DNA of 64,000 nt, taken from positions 1-64,000 of the forward strand of contig NZ_JAKEIT010000010.1 of NCBI RefSeq assembly GCF_021474685.1. Direction: 5' to 3'. The notes below the pieces were generated by a model. The model saw only the letters and a list, made by a program, of their open reading frames with translations, searched no databases and was not told the DNA's origin. The translations under genes and the position numbers were made by a program. Below are positions 19,077 to 27,318 of this stretch, piece after piece. Positions within the stretch are counted from its first letter, which is position 1, and every line of letters starts with the position of its first letter. Source of the stretch: Tetragenococcus halophilus. Its GTDB lineage: Bacteria; Bacillota; Bacilli; Lactobacillales; Enterococcaceae.

Positions 19077-19864
19077 TATCTTGTAAGATAGGAAATATTG
19101 TATTCTTCCATAATTTTTCCAAAATAATCCAAGTCCTCAGTATGGAGTTGTGGAATACCTTGCAGTTCATATTTACGATTTAAGTTTTCATATTTTTTCT
19201 GCCCAAATTGGTGAAAGGGTAATAGTTCTATATTTTCAACACCCATTTGCTTAAATAAACGGGCAAATTGTCGGGCATCTTCGCAACTATCATTAAAGTG
19301 AGGGATGACAGGGATACGGACGGTTAGATTCTTTTGTTTTTCTAAAGCTAAAGCTAGATTTTTTAAGATCAACTTGTTGGTCGTACCAATTCCTTGGCGA
19401 TGCTTATTAGGATCGTAATGTTTTACATCAAAATACAAGGTATCCACTTGTGCAATAAATTTTTCAAAGATGTGAGGATTAGCTTGCCCCGTGGTTTCTG
19501 CAGCTGTATGGATTCCCTTAGCTTTTAACTGTTTTAATAGTTCAGTTGCAAATTCGGCCTGATACAATACTTCCCCTCCTGAAAGAGTAACGCCACCACC
19601 GGATTCTTCATAAAAAGGAAGGTCTTTCATGACTTCTTCTATGATTTCATCAATTGTTTTATATTCACCAACAGTGGTATATGTTTTTTGTTGATCGTCC
19701 CACATTTTTTCTACTTTACCACTTTGTGATTCAGGGTTAGCACACCAGTAACAACGTAAAGGACAGCCCTTGAAAAAAACTACTGTACGAATGCCAGGAC
19801 CATCATGGATACTGAACTTTTGAATATTAAAAATACAGGCCTGCAGTGGTGTTTTTGTCGTCAT
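19076..19864 (-). CDS. Glycyl radical enzyme activating enzyme (radical SAM)
   Basis: A 262-aa radical SAM protein. GCPLRCYWCANPES gives C34, C38 and C41, the CX3CX2C cluster ligands, after the family's SIHDGPGIRTVVFF. SGGEVLYQ is the SAM-binding glycine motif. It lacks the extra ferredoxin-like insert seen in many activases, so it is of the short PflA-like type. It is expected to put the glycyl radical on the dehydratase encoded at 20881-23319. It is divergent from the deoR gene, and a motif shared with the dehydratase promoter lies between them. Confidence 0.88.
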   Translation of the reverse strand: MTTKTPLQACIFNIQKFSIHDGPGIRTVVFFKGCPLRCYWCANPESQSGKVEKMWDDQQKTYTTVGEYKTIDEIIEEVMKDLPFYEESGGGVTLSGGEVLYQAEFATELLKQLKAKGIHTAAETTGQANPHIFEKFIAQVDTLYFDVKHYDPNKHRQGIGTTNKLILKNLALALEKQKNLTVRIPVIPHFNDSCEDARQFARLFKQMGVENIELLPFHQFGQKKYENLNRKYELQGIPQLHTEDLDYFGKIMEEYNISYLTR

Positions 19865-19913
19865 ATAAATCCCCTTCTTTTTTAATCAAGTTTATAGTAT
19901 CACAAAAATTAAC

Positions 19914-19944
19914 ATACGTAAAATTAATAAGTTACGAATGAAAG
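19914..19944. promoter_or_regulatory. Candidate operator shared with the glycyl radical enzyme gene
   Basis: TTACGAATGAAAG (19932-19944) and an inverted half-site TTACGTATG (minus strand, about 19913-19921) lie between the divergent activase and deoR genes. Nearly the same 13-mer (one mismatch) recurs before the dehydratase at 20834. This is a likely DeoR operator; it is inference from recurrence. Confidence 0.5.
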
Positions 19945-20014
19945 ACCTGTATAGAAAAATTGTTAGGTATTTATAAATATGGTATTCTTAATAAAATAAA
20001 AGTGAGGGATAGAG

Positions 20015-20758
20015 ATGTCTCGAGAAGAAGAAATTATTGCTATTGTAAGTGAAAATAAAAAAATAGAAGTTAACGAATTGGCTGATCAATTAGAGGTATC
20101 ACGGGTTACGATCCGTAAAGATTTGGATAAATTAGAAGAAAGAGGGATTCTTCATCGACAACACGGTTTTGCTGTATTAAATAGTCAAGATGATATCAAC
20201 TATCGTTTAGCGATTAACTATGATTTAAAAAGAAAAATTGCTAAAGAAGCAGCAAAATTGGTGAAAGATGGCGAAACTGTGATGATTGAATCTGGTTCAA
20301 CTTGTACGTTATTAGCAGAAGAACTTGCTTATCGCAAAAACGATGTGACAATTATTACTAATTCTAATTTTATTGCTTCTTATATTAGAAAAGCTGAAGC
20401 AGTTAAAGTATTATTGATCGGCGGGGAATATCAAAAAGATTCGCAAGTGAACGTAGGACCACTGGTAAAAAAAGTAATCAGTGAATTTCACGTTGATAAG
20501 TTATTTGTGGGAATCGACGGCTTTGATGAAAAAAGGGGATTCACAGGTAGCGATGTAACCCGTTCTGATACAGCCAATACTTTGATGAATTCTGCTAACC
20601 ATACGATCGTCTTAACTGACTCTAGCAAGTTCTTACAAGTAGGGGTTGTCTCGGAATTTGCATTTGATAAAATTTCGCTGGTATATACAGATAAGCGTAT
20701 AGAAAAAGAAAAAATAAAATTTTTAGAAAAGCAGAAAATCAAAGTTATTACTGTTTAG
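20015..20758 (+). CDS. DeoR-family transcriptional regulator
   Basis: A 247-aa DeoR/GlpR-type regulator. The winged HTH is residues 5-58 (IVSENKKIEVNELADQLEVS, then VTIRKDLDKLEERGILHR), and the sensor domain has MIESGSTCTLLAEEL and IDGFDEKRGFTGSDV. Such proteins bind phosphorylated sugars. It sits between the activase and the glycyl radical enzyme, so it probably controls both. That suggests that the substrate pathway involves a sugar or polyol phosphate. RBS AGTGAGGG precedes the ATG. Confidence 0.88.
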   Translation: MSREEEIIAIVSENKKIEVNELADQLEVSRVTIRKDLDKLEERGILHRQHGFAVLNSQDDINYRLAINYDLKRKIAKEAAKLVKDGETVMIESGSTCTLLAEELAYRKNDVTIITNSNFIASYIRKAEAVKVLLIGGEYQKDSQVNVGPLVKKVISEFHVDKLFVGIDGFDEKRGFTGSDVTRSDTANTLMNSANHTIVLTDSSKFLQVGVVSEFAFDKISLVYTDKRIEKEKIKFLEKQKIKVITV

Positions 20759-20765
20759 TTAAGTT

Positions 20766-20793
20766 AAAAGAGCTGAATTCAGCTCTTTTTTTG
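20766..20793 (+). terminator. Terminator of the deoR gene
   Basis: A 24-base perfect palindrome (20766-20789) containing GAGCTGAATTCAGCTC, followed by T residues. Confidence 0.85.
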
Positions 20794-20833
20794 TAGTTAT
20801 TTTTGAGTTTTGTGAAAAAATGTGCTATATTTA

Positions 20834-20846
20834 TTACGAAAGAAAG
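20834..20846 (+). promoter_or_regulatory. Second copy of the DeoR-operator candidate
   Basis: TTACGAAAGAAAG differs by one base from the motif at 19932-19944. It lies 35 bases before the start of the glycyl radical enzyme gene, where it could overlap the promoter. Confidence 0.45.
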
Positions 20847-20880
20847 TTAAACGGTTTCAAATGAAAAAAGGAGAATCGAT

Positions 20881-23319
20881 ATGAAGACCCAAAAAACAGA
20901 AACAATAACTGGAGAGCCGCCGCATTTTGGACTTTTGACGGATCGTATGAATGAATATCGCGAAACTGTGTTAGATAAAAAGCCGTATATTTGTGCAGAA
21001 AGAGCTTTATTAGCAACTGAAGCCTATAAGAAAAATCAAAATCAGCCCAATGTTTTAAAACGTGCTTTAATGCTGCAAAATATTTTAGATAAAATGTCGA
21101 TTTATATTGAAGATCAAACGTTAATTGTCGGTAACCAGGCAAGTTCAAACAGAGATGCGCCGATTTTTCCGGAATATACCTTAGATTTTGTTATGAATGA
21201 ATTAGATACATTTGAAAAAAGAGATGGTGACGTATTCTATATTACGGAAGAAACCAAGGAACAAATCCGTTCTATCGCGCCATTCTGGGAAAATAATAAT
21301 TTACGTGCCAAAGCGGGTGCATTGCTACCTGATGAAGTTCGCGTATTTATGGAAACTGGATTTTTTGGCATGGAAGGAAAAATGAATTCTGGAGATGCTC
21401 ACTTAGCTGTTAATTACCCCGAATTATTGAGAATTGGATTAAAAGGTTATAAAAAACGTACATTAAAAGCAAAAGAAAGTCTGGATCTAACTAAACCAGA
21501 AAGTATTGAGAAATATCATTTTTATGACGCAGTATTAATTGTAATAGATGCTGTGAAAAATTTCGCAAATCGTTATGCAAAATTGGCAGAAGCAATGGCA
21601 GAAACAGCGGATACAAAACGACGTACAGAATTACTTGAAATAAGTCGTATTTGTAACAAAGTGCCTTATGAGCCAGCTGAAACTTTTAGAGAAGCACTAC
21701 AAGCGACTTGGTTCATTCAATTAATTTTGCAAATTGAATCAAATGGGCACTCACTTTCCTATGGTCGTTTTGATCAATATATCTACCCCTATTTACAAGC
21801 CGATTTAGAAAGAGAAAATATAACAGAAAATGAAGCACTTGAGCTCTTGACTAATTTATGGATAAAAACACTAACGATCAACAAAGTACGTAGTCAATCA
21901 CATACTTATAGTAGTGCAGGAAGTCCTTTGTACCAGAATGTTACAGTTGGTGGACAAACAAGAGATAAGAAAGACGCGGTGAATAAACTTTCATTTTTAG
22001 TTTTACGTAGTGTAGCGCAAACCAAATTGCCACAACCTAATTTGACTGTACGTTATCATGCAGCTTTGAATAAAGACTTTATGAACGAAGCTATTGAAGT
22101 GATGAAGCTAGGTTTTGGTATGCCTGCTTTTAATAGCGATGAAGTGATCATTCCATCATTCATTAAATATGGTGTAGCAGAAGAAGATGCCTATGATTAT
22201 AGTGCTATTGGTTGTGTAGAAACAGCAGTTCCAGGTAAATGGGGCTATCGTTGTACGGGTATGAGTTATATGAACTTTCCTAAGATTTTAATGATCGTGA
22301 TGAATAACGGCATTGATCCTGTATCAGGTTATCGTTTTACTCAGGGGTACGGGTATTTTAAGGATATGCAGAGCTTTGCTGATTTGGAAAAAGCATGGGA
22401 TAAGACGGTTCGAGAGTTAACACGTATGAGTGTGATTGTGGAAAATGCGATTGATCTAGGAATTGAAAAAGAAGTTCCTGATATTTTATGTTCAGCTTTA
22501 ACAGAAGATTGTATTGGTCGTGGACAAACAATCAAAGGAGGCGGTGCCATTTATGACTTCATTTCTGGATTACAAGTGGGCATCGCAAACCTTGCGGATT
22601 CATTGGCGGCTATTAAAAAATTAGTTTTCGAAGAAGAAAAAGTAACACAAGAAGAGCTTTGGGAAGCGCTAATGACGAATTGGGCAAGTCAAAGAAGTCA
22701 AGAAATCCAACAAATGATTCTTCATGAAGCACCTAAATATGGAAATGATGATGATTATACTGACCAATTAGCCACTAAAGCTTATGATAGCTATATTGAC
22801 GAGATCAAAAAATATCCGAATACACGCTACGGACGTGGTCCTATTGGAGGGATTCGTTATTCAGGTACGTCATCTATTTCGGCGAATGTGGGACAAGGTC
22901 GCACTACAATGGCTACGCCAGATGGGCGACAAGCTTGGACACCACTAGCTGAAGGATGTTCACCTTCACATAATATGGATCAAAACGGACCAACTGCAGT
23001 GTTAAAATCAGTATCGAAATTGCCTACTGAAGACATTGTAGGTGGTGTTTTACTTAACCAAAAAGTAAACCCACAAACATTGGCTAAAGAAGAGGATAAG
23101 CAGAAGCTGATTATGTTAATACGAACCTTTTTCAATAAACTAAACGGCTATCATATCCAATACAATGTCGTATCTAGAAAAACATTGGTTGACGCACAAA
23201 AACATCCAGAAAAACACCGTGATTTAATTGTACGTGTTGCTGGTTATTCAGCATTTTTTAATGTATTATCAAAAGCTACACAAGACGATATCATTGAGCG
23301 GACTGAACATGCGGTATAA
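20881..23319 (+). CDS. Glycyl radical enzyme (PflD/YbiW-type dehydratase)
   Basis: An 812-aa glycyl radical enzyme. The catalytic cysteine is C445 in SAIGCVETAVPGKWGYRCTG, and the glycyl radical site is G788 in VRVAGYSAFF. The GCVE motif (cysteine followed by V-E) marks the dehydratase/eliminase branch, not pyruvate formate-lyase. It is closely similar throughout to E. coli YbiW as I remember it, for example FGMPAFNSDEVIIP and GGVLLNQKVNP. YbiW-type enzymes have recently been linked to dehydration of a 1,5-anhydrosugar phosphate; I recall this but cannot verify it. The enzyme requires anaerobic conditions and the activase at 19076-19864. Confidence 0.88.
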   Translation: MKTQKTETITGEPPHFGLLTDRMNEYRETVLDKKPYICAERALLATEAYKKNQNQPNVLKRALMLQNILDKMSIYIEDQTLIVGNQASSNRDAPIFPEYTLDFVMNELDTFEKRDGDVFYITEETKEQIRSIAPFWENNNLRAKAGALLPDEVRVFMETGFFGMEGKMNSGDAHLAVNYPELLRIGLKGYKKRTLKAKESLDLTKPESIEKYHFYDAVLIVIDAVKNFANRYAKLAEAMAETADTKRRTELLEISRICNKVPYEPAETFREALQATWFIQLILQIESNGHSLSYGRFDQYIYPYLQADLERENITENEALELLTNLWIKTLTINKVRSQSHTYSSAGSPLYQNVTVGGQTRDKKDAVNKLSFLVLRSVAQTKLPQPNLTVRYHAALNKDFMNEAIEVMKLGFGMPAFNSDEVIIPSFIKYGVAEEDAYDYSAIGCVETAVPGKWGYRCTGMSYMNFPKILMIVMNNGIDPVSGYRFTQGYGYFKDMQSFADLEKAWDKTVRELTRMSVIVENAIDLGIEKEVPDILCSALTEDCIGRGQTIKGGGAIYDFISGLQVGIANLADSLAAIKKLVFEEEKVTQEELWEALMTNWASQRSQEIQQMILHEAPKYGNDDDYTDQLATKAYDSYIDEIKKYPNTRYGRGPIGGIRYSGTSSISANVGQGRTTMATPDGRQAWTPLAEGCSPSHNMDQNGPTAVLKSVSKLPTEDIVGGVLLNQKVNPQTLAKEEDKQKLIMLIRTFFNKLNGYHIQYNVVSRKTLVDAQKHPEKHRDLIVRVAGYSAFFNVLSKATQDDIIERTEHAV

Positions 23320-23366
23320 GAGACTAGAGGAGGCTGGCTAAAATTTATCCAGTCTCTTTATTTTTG
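23318..23366 (+). terminator. Terminator of the glycyl radical enzyme gene
   Basis: AAGAGACT (23318-23325) pairs with AGTCTCTT (23351-23358) and is followed by a T-rich stretch. An inner CTGG/CCAG pairing competes with the outer stem. Confidence 0.6.
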
Positions 23367-23519
23367 TTGAACAATTGATATCGCTTTCAATAAAGTTTAA
23401 AAATGGTAAAATGAAGTTGAAGGTAAATAGTGAGTTTAGAAAAATTAGCATTGTATCTTTTTTGAATTATAACTTTAAGAATGTAATTTTTAAATACATG
23501 AGAACAGGAGGGATATACT

Positions 23520-23699
23520 ATGGCAGAAAAGCGCTTCGAGGAAATTTATACGCAAGGAAAATTAAAGGCAGAAAAAATAGTTCGTGATAATAAAACGGGC
23601 GTTTTATACTTGGTTTACGAAGAAGGCTACGGGGTTGGAATAACGGTTTTGTTTGATAAAGATGGAAAACCGCTAGTAGATGAGGATTTTTTAAAATGA
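23520..23699 (+). CDS. Small DUF6440-like protein (59 aa)
   Basis: A short gene with a strong RBS (AGGAGG, 8 bases before the ATG) and stop at 23697-23699. The sequence runs from MAEKRFEEIYTQGKL to VRDNKTGVLYLVYEEGYGVG and VLFDKDGKPLVDEDFL. The pattern of an acidic start, 'DNKTGVxYL', a glycine-rich turn and 'LFDKDGKPL' matches the DUF6440 family of small beta-rich proteins of unknown function found in Firmicutes. It lies alone between the glycyl radical enzyme and acoR, and is intact. Confidence 0.65.
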   Translation: MAEKRFEEIYTQGKLKAEKIVRDNKTGVLYLVYEEGYGVGITVLFDKDGKPLVDEDFLK

Positions 23700-23810
23700 C
23701 AAAATACATTTTTTAATGCGAGAAAATGCGGTGAACACTCTTTTGCTTTGTGTAAAAATATAGGATGAGAATATAAAAAGACAATTCGCTTTCTTATTTA
23801 AAAGCTTTTT

Positions 23811-23824
23811 AGAAAGCGCTTTTA
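23811..23824 (+). promoter_or_regulatory. CRE-like site before acoR
   Basis: AGAAAGCGCTTTTA matches the CcpA consensus TGWAANCGNTNWCA at 12 of 14 positions by eye. It lies about 55 bases before the acoR start, suggesting catabolite repression of the acetoin activator. Confidence 0.5.
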
Positions 23825-23878
23825 TTCGTGGGTAAAAATGATAGACTAACAGTAGAAAGATATAATGAGGTGACCAAC

Positions 23879-25630
23879 GTGAAGCAAGAAGATTGGAAAA
23901 AATTTATAAACGGAGACAAGAAGATATTAAATAGGTTGCCTAGAAAAATTGCTGATTCTTGGCAGATATGTTATGCAAATCAAATCAATCCTTACCTTTA
24001 TAAACCGAGTAAAATGATGACTTCGCAAGAACTGAAAAATCAACAGGAAAAACACCAAGAATTGATTCGTATTGTTAAAAATGAAGTTGCTAACTTACAA
24101 AGCCACTTAAAAGTTACATTGCCCCTGTTTGTTTTAACGGACGAAGCTGGGAATATACTATGGCGTGATGGGAATTATCGTTCAAAAGACTATGCTAATG
24201 ATATCTTCTTCAGAGAAGGGAGTGGTTGGTCAGAATTAGATGTAGGTACAAATGCGATAGGATTAGTACTAAAAACTAAATCACAAGAATGGCTTACTCT
24301 TGGCGAGCATTATTCAGTTTCTTCCCGGAGTTGGAGCTGCGCAGCAGCACCGATTTTTGATGAAGAAAATCAGCTGGTTGCTGTACTTGACATTTCTACC
24401 TACCAAAACAATTCTTCTAAAGATGCCCAGTTACTATTAGAAGCTGTCACACAAAAAATAACTAACGCAATGATTTATAACTATTTAGAACGTAAGAAGA
24501 GTTTACTTTCTTACGTAGTTAAACACTCAGAAGATGAGCTTTTATGTGATGAACATTTTCGAATTGTTCATGTTCCTAGTAAATGTGCAGATCGTTTTTC
24601 TACAAATGATGATATTCGAAAGTATCTAAACAATAGAACGAATTATAAACAAGAAGAAATCCGTGTAAAAGGTATATTGGTTGGATTTCGTTTTTTGTTT
24701 TCTAGACCGTTCTCAGAACAAGACAGTTTTTATTACGCGGGAACAAAAAGCCAAGATGAAAATTACAAACGCTTTTTGAAGAAAACAGTATTGTTTGCTG
24801 CTAGTGATTTACCAGTTCATATTTACGGAGAAACAGGTAGTGGAAAAGAAATTATTGCTGAAACTATCCATTATAACAACTCGAAAAAAAGAGGACCGTT
24901 TATAGCAATTAACTGTGGTGCACTGAGTGAAAGTTTGATGGAAAGCCAACTATTTGGATATGCTTCAGGGGCTTTTACTGGTGCCGATGCTAATGGTTAT
25001 GTAGGAAAAATTGAACAGGCGAATGGAGGTTCACTATTTTTAGATGAGATTGATAATATGTCGCAAAAAATGCAGACAGCTTTATTGCGTGTATTAGAAG
25101 AAAGACAGGTAACGCCAATTAATGGTTTACCGAAGAAAGTTGATTTTCGTTTAATTACTGCTAGCAATCAAAACTTAAAACAAGCTGTTATTGAACAACG
25201 TTTTCGAGAAGATTTATTTTATCGAATCTACGTCGAGCAATTAACAATCCCGCCGTTACGGGAGCGCTTGATGGACCTTCAGCCGTTGATTCAAGACTTT
25301 TGCGCACGGAAAAATTGGGTAATTAGCTGGCAAGAAGATATTTTTCAATTAGCAAAAAATTACCCTTGGTACGGAAATATACGTGAATTCAATAATTTTT
25401 TAGAAAGACTCTATATTTTTTATTCATCAGAGCAACCTTCCAAACAAGATATTCGCGGATTAATTGAAAGTGGAAGCTTACAAATAGCCAATACAAAAAC
25501 AAAAACTGAGCGACAAGAAATCGAAGAGGCTTTGGTAAGCGAAAAGTTTCATATGACAAATACAGCTAAACGACTAGGATTTTCACGAGCGACATTGTAT
25601 CGAAAAATGAAAACATATAATATGAGTTAA
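23879..25630 (+). CDS. acoR: AcoR, sigma-54-dependent activator of acetoin catabolism
   Basis: A 583-aa activator. GTG 23879 is preferred (GAGGTGA ends 5 bases before it) to the first GTG at 23828. Domains: an N-terminal GAF-type sensor (about 60-210), an AAA+ domain (about 275-500) with Walker A GETGSGKE, the sigma-54 contact loop GAFTGA, Walker B GGSLFLDEID and the arginine finger region, and a C-terminal Fis-type HTH (NTAKRLGFSRATLYRKMK). Intact GAFTGA means it needs sigma-54 (RpoN). It lies just upstream of the aco genes, whose promoter has a -24/-12 element. Confidence 0.9.
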   Translation: MKQEDWKKFINGDKKILNRLPRKIADSWQICYANQINPYLYKPSKMMTSQELKNQQEKHQELIRIVKNEVANLQSHLKVTLPLFVLTDEAGNILWRDGNYRSKDYANDIFFREGSGWSELDVGTNAIGLVLKTKSQEWLTLGEHYSVSSRSWSCAAAPIFDEENQLVAVLDISTYQNNSSKDAQLLLEAVTQKITNAMIYNYLERKKSLLSYVVKHSEDELLCDEHFRIVHVPSKCADRFSTNDDIRKYLNNRTNYKQEEIRVKGILVGFRFLFSRPFSEQDSFYYAGTKSQDENYKRFLKKTVLFAASDLPVHIYGETGSGKEIIAETIHYNNSKKRGPFIAINCGALSESLMESQLFGYASGAFTGADANGYVGKIEQANGGSLFLDEIDNMSQKMQTALLRVLEERQVTPINGLPKKVDFRLITASNQNLKQAVIEQRFREDLFYRIYVEQLTIPPLRERLMDLQPLIQDFCARKNWVISWQEDIFQLAKNYPWYGNIREFNNFLERLYIFYSSEQPSKQDIRGLIESGSLQIANTKTKTERQEIEEALVSEKFHMTNTAKRLGFSRATLYRKMKTYNMS

Positions 25631-25634
25631 ATGT

Positions 25635-25670
25635 GGCCGCAAACGAATAAATATTTATTCGTTTGCGGCC
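25635..25670 (+). terminator. 36-base perfect palindrome after acoR
   Basis: An exact palindrome with GGCCGCAAACGAATAAAT as its left half. It lies 4 bases past the acoR stop and probably ends acoR transcription, although the T-run after it is missing. A loopless palindrome must form a slightly opened hairpin. Confidence 0.65.
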
Positions 25671-25678
25671 ATTAAAGA

Positions 25679-25705
25679 TGAAACAAAATGAAACAAAATG
25701 TTTCA
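25679..25705 (+). promoter_or_regulatory. Candidate AcoR upstream activating sequence
   Basis: TGAAACAAAATGTTTCA (25689-25705) is an inverted repeat with 7-bp arms, preceded by an extra TGAAAC half-site at 25679. It is about 160 bases before the -24/-12 promoter, a distance suited to a looping enhancer. Binding by AcoR is inference. Confidence 0.55.
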
Positions 25706-25846
25706 CTTTTAATTTAGTTGAAATTTAGCCAATTTAAATTAAAAACTATTGTGAAAAAAATCTATTATAATAAACATTTATAATGCAGTTTATTTTATTT
25801 ATATAAAAGAAAACCAAGGTTATTTTGTGATTTAATTCATTTATTT

Positions 25847-25879
25847 TGTAAGCGCTTTTTATATGGTATGAAAGTTGCT
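25847..25879 (+). promoter_or_regulatory. Sigma-54 promoter of the aco operon with overlapping CRE
   Basis: TGGTATGAAAGTTGCT (25864-25879) has GG and GC separated by exactly 10 bases, the -24/-12 rule for sigma-54. TGTAAGCGCTTTTT (25847-25860) just upstream matches the CRE consensus at 12 of 14 positions. Together with the GAFTGA motif in AcoR, this supports an AcoR/RpoN/CcpA-controlled operon. Confidence 0.75.
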
Positions 25880-25950
25880 TCTATATAAGTGAAAGTTGGT
25901 AAGTGAGTATTTGTCTTTTAAGAAATTTAGCAAAAGGAGGCATAGTAAGG

Positions 25951-27303
25951 ATGAAAAATTTTGACCTGGTTGTTGTGGGCTCGGGTCCAGGCGGTTATGT
26001 GGCAGCGATCAAAGCAGCACAAAAAGGAAAAAAAACTGCAGTGATCGAGCAAAAAGATATTGGAGGAGCGTGCTTGAATGTAGGGTGTATCCCATCAAAA
26101 AGTTATTTGACACATGCACAGTGGCTTTTGTCTGCAGAACAAGCCAGCCAACATGGTCTGCAGATTAATAAGGAATCACTTGATTTTGCTAAAATGGTGC
26201 AGCGTAAAGATCAAGTTGTAGAAACTTTACAAGGAGGAATTAAATACTTATTTCAAAAGAATAAAATTGATTATATAGAAGGGACAGCTTCATTTGGACC
26301 CGAGAAACAATTATTTGTAAACGGAGAAAAACTTAGCTGTACAAATATACTTCTAGCTTGTGGTAGTCATCCGTTTGTCCCTCCAATTAGTGGAGTTGAC
26401 AAAATTGATTATTTAACAACTGATACTTTTTTTAACTTAGAAGAATTGCCAAAAGAAGTAACGATAATAGGTGGTGGCGTAGTTGCTGTTGAACTAGCAT
26501 TTGCCATGAAACCTTTAGGCGTGAAAGTAAATTTAGTTGAAGTTGCTCCAGACATCTTATTAACAGAGGATAATGCGGCTAGACAAACAATAAAAGAAAA
26601 ATTACAGCAAATGGGTATTGATGTGACCATCCAAGCAAAAATCGAGCAAGTGGAAAAAGATGCTGTTGTATTGTCAGACGGAACAAAAAAACAATTTGAT
26701 CAGTTATTAATTGCTACTGGTAGGAAAGCAAATTTGGTAGTTCCGCAGCAATTAGGTTTGGAGTTGGACGAAACTGACCACTTCGTCAAAGTAGATCAGC
26801 ACTATCAAACTAGTGAAAAAGGGATTTATGCTATTGGTGATATGATAGGTGGGCTTCAATTGGCTCATGCTGCAAGCGCTGAAGGTTTACATGCAATAGA
26901 AGCGATTTGTGGAGAGCCAACCTACCCAGTTGATCAAAATACAATCCCACGTTGCTTATACACTGACCCAGAAGTTGCCAGTTTTGGTTTAAGTGAAGAA
27001 GAGGCAAAAGAAAACTACGATGTGACAGTCAAAAGCTTTTCATTTATTGGAAACGCAAAAGCATTAGCTTCTGCAGAGACAGAAGGTTTTGTCAAAATTA
27101 TTAGTGAACAAAAGTACCAGGAAATATTAGGCACAGTAGTAGTTGGCAGTCATGCAACAGAGATGATTCACACGATTTTAGCAGTGAAAGAATCTGAAGG
27201 GACCGTTGATGAATTAGCTGACATAATTTTTGCTCACCCGTCATTATCTGAAGTTATTGGAGAAGATGCAAATAGTATCATTGACCAAGCTATTCATGGA
27301 TAA
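25951..27303 (+). CDS. acoL: Dihydrolipoamide dehydrogenase (E3) of the acetoin dehydrogenase complex
   Basis: A 450-aa flavoprotein that reoxidises the lipoyl group of AcoC. ATG 25951 follows AAAGGAGG; the longer frame adds 16 unsupported residues. It has the FAD loop GSGPGGYVAA, the redox disulfide GGACLNVGCIPSK (about residues 36-48), the NAD site IIGGGVVAVELA, and the C-terminal HP motif AHPSLSEVIGE. It lacks an N-terminal lipoyl domain. Being first in the operon is unusual, because E3 is last in Bacillus acoABCL. Confidence 0.9.
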   Translation: MKNFDLVVVGSGPGGYVAAIKAAQKGKKTAVIEQKDIGGACLNVGCIPSKSYLTHAQWLLSAEQASQHGLQINKESLDFAKMVQRKDQVVETLQGGIKYLFQKNKIDYIEGTASFGPEKQLFVNGEKLSCTNILLACGSHPFVPPISGVDKIDYLTTDTFFNLEELPKEVTIIGGGVVAVELAFAMKPLGVKVNLVEVAPDILLTEDNAARQTIKEKLQQMGIDVTIQAKIEQVEKDAVVLSDGTKKQFDQLLIATGRKANLVVPQQLGLELDETDHFVKVDQHYQTSEKGIYAIGDMIGGLQLAHAASAEGLHAIEAICGEPTYPVDQNTIPRCLYTDPEVASFGLSEEEAKENYDVTVKSFSFIGNAKALASAETEGFVKIISEQKYQEILGTVVVGSHATEMIHTILAVKESEGTVDELADIIFAHPSLSEVIGEDANSIIDQAIHG

Positions 27304-27318
27304 GAGGAGGAATTTTAC

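Noticed and set aside
23375-23587. Plus-strand frame of 70 codons before the DUF6440-like gene
   Set aside because: No RBS, low-complexity translation, and it overlaps the better-supported 23520-23699 gene in a different frame.
25864-25879. A sigma-A promoter for the aco operon
   Set aside because: No good TTGACA/TATAAT pair is present at this place, while the -24/-12 spacing and the GAFTGA-bearing activator favour sigma-54.
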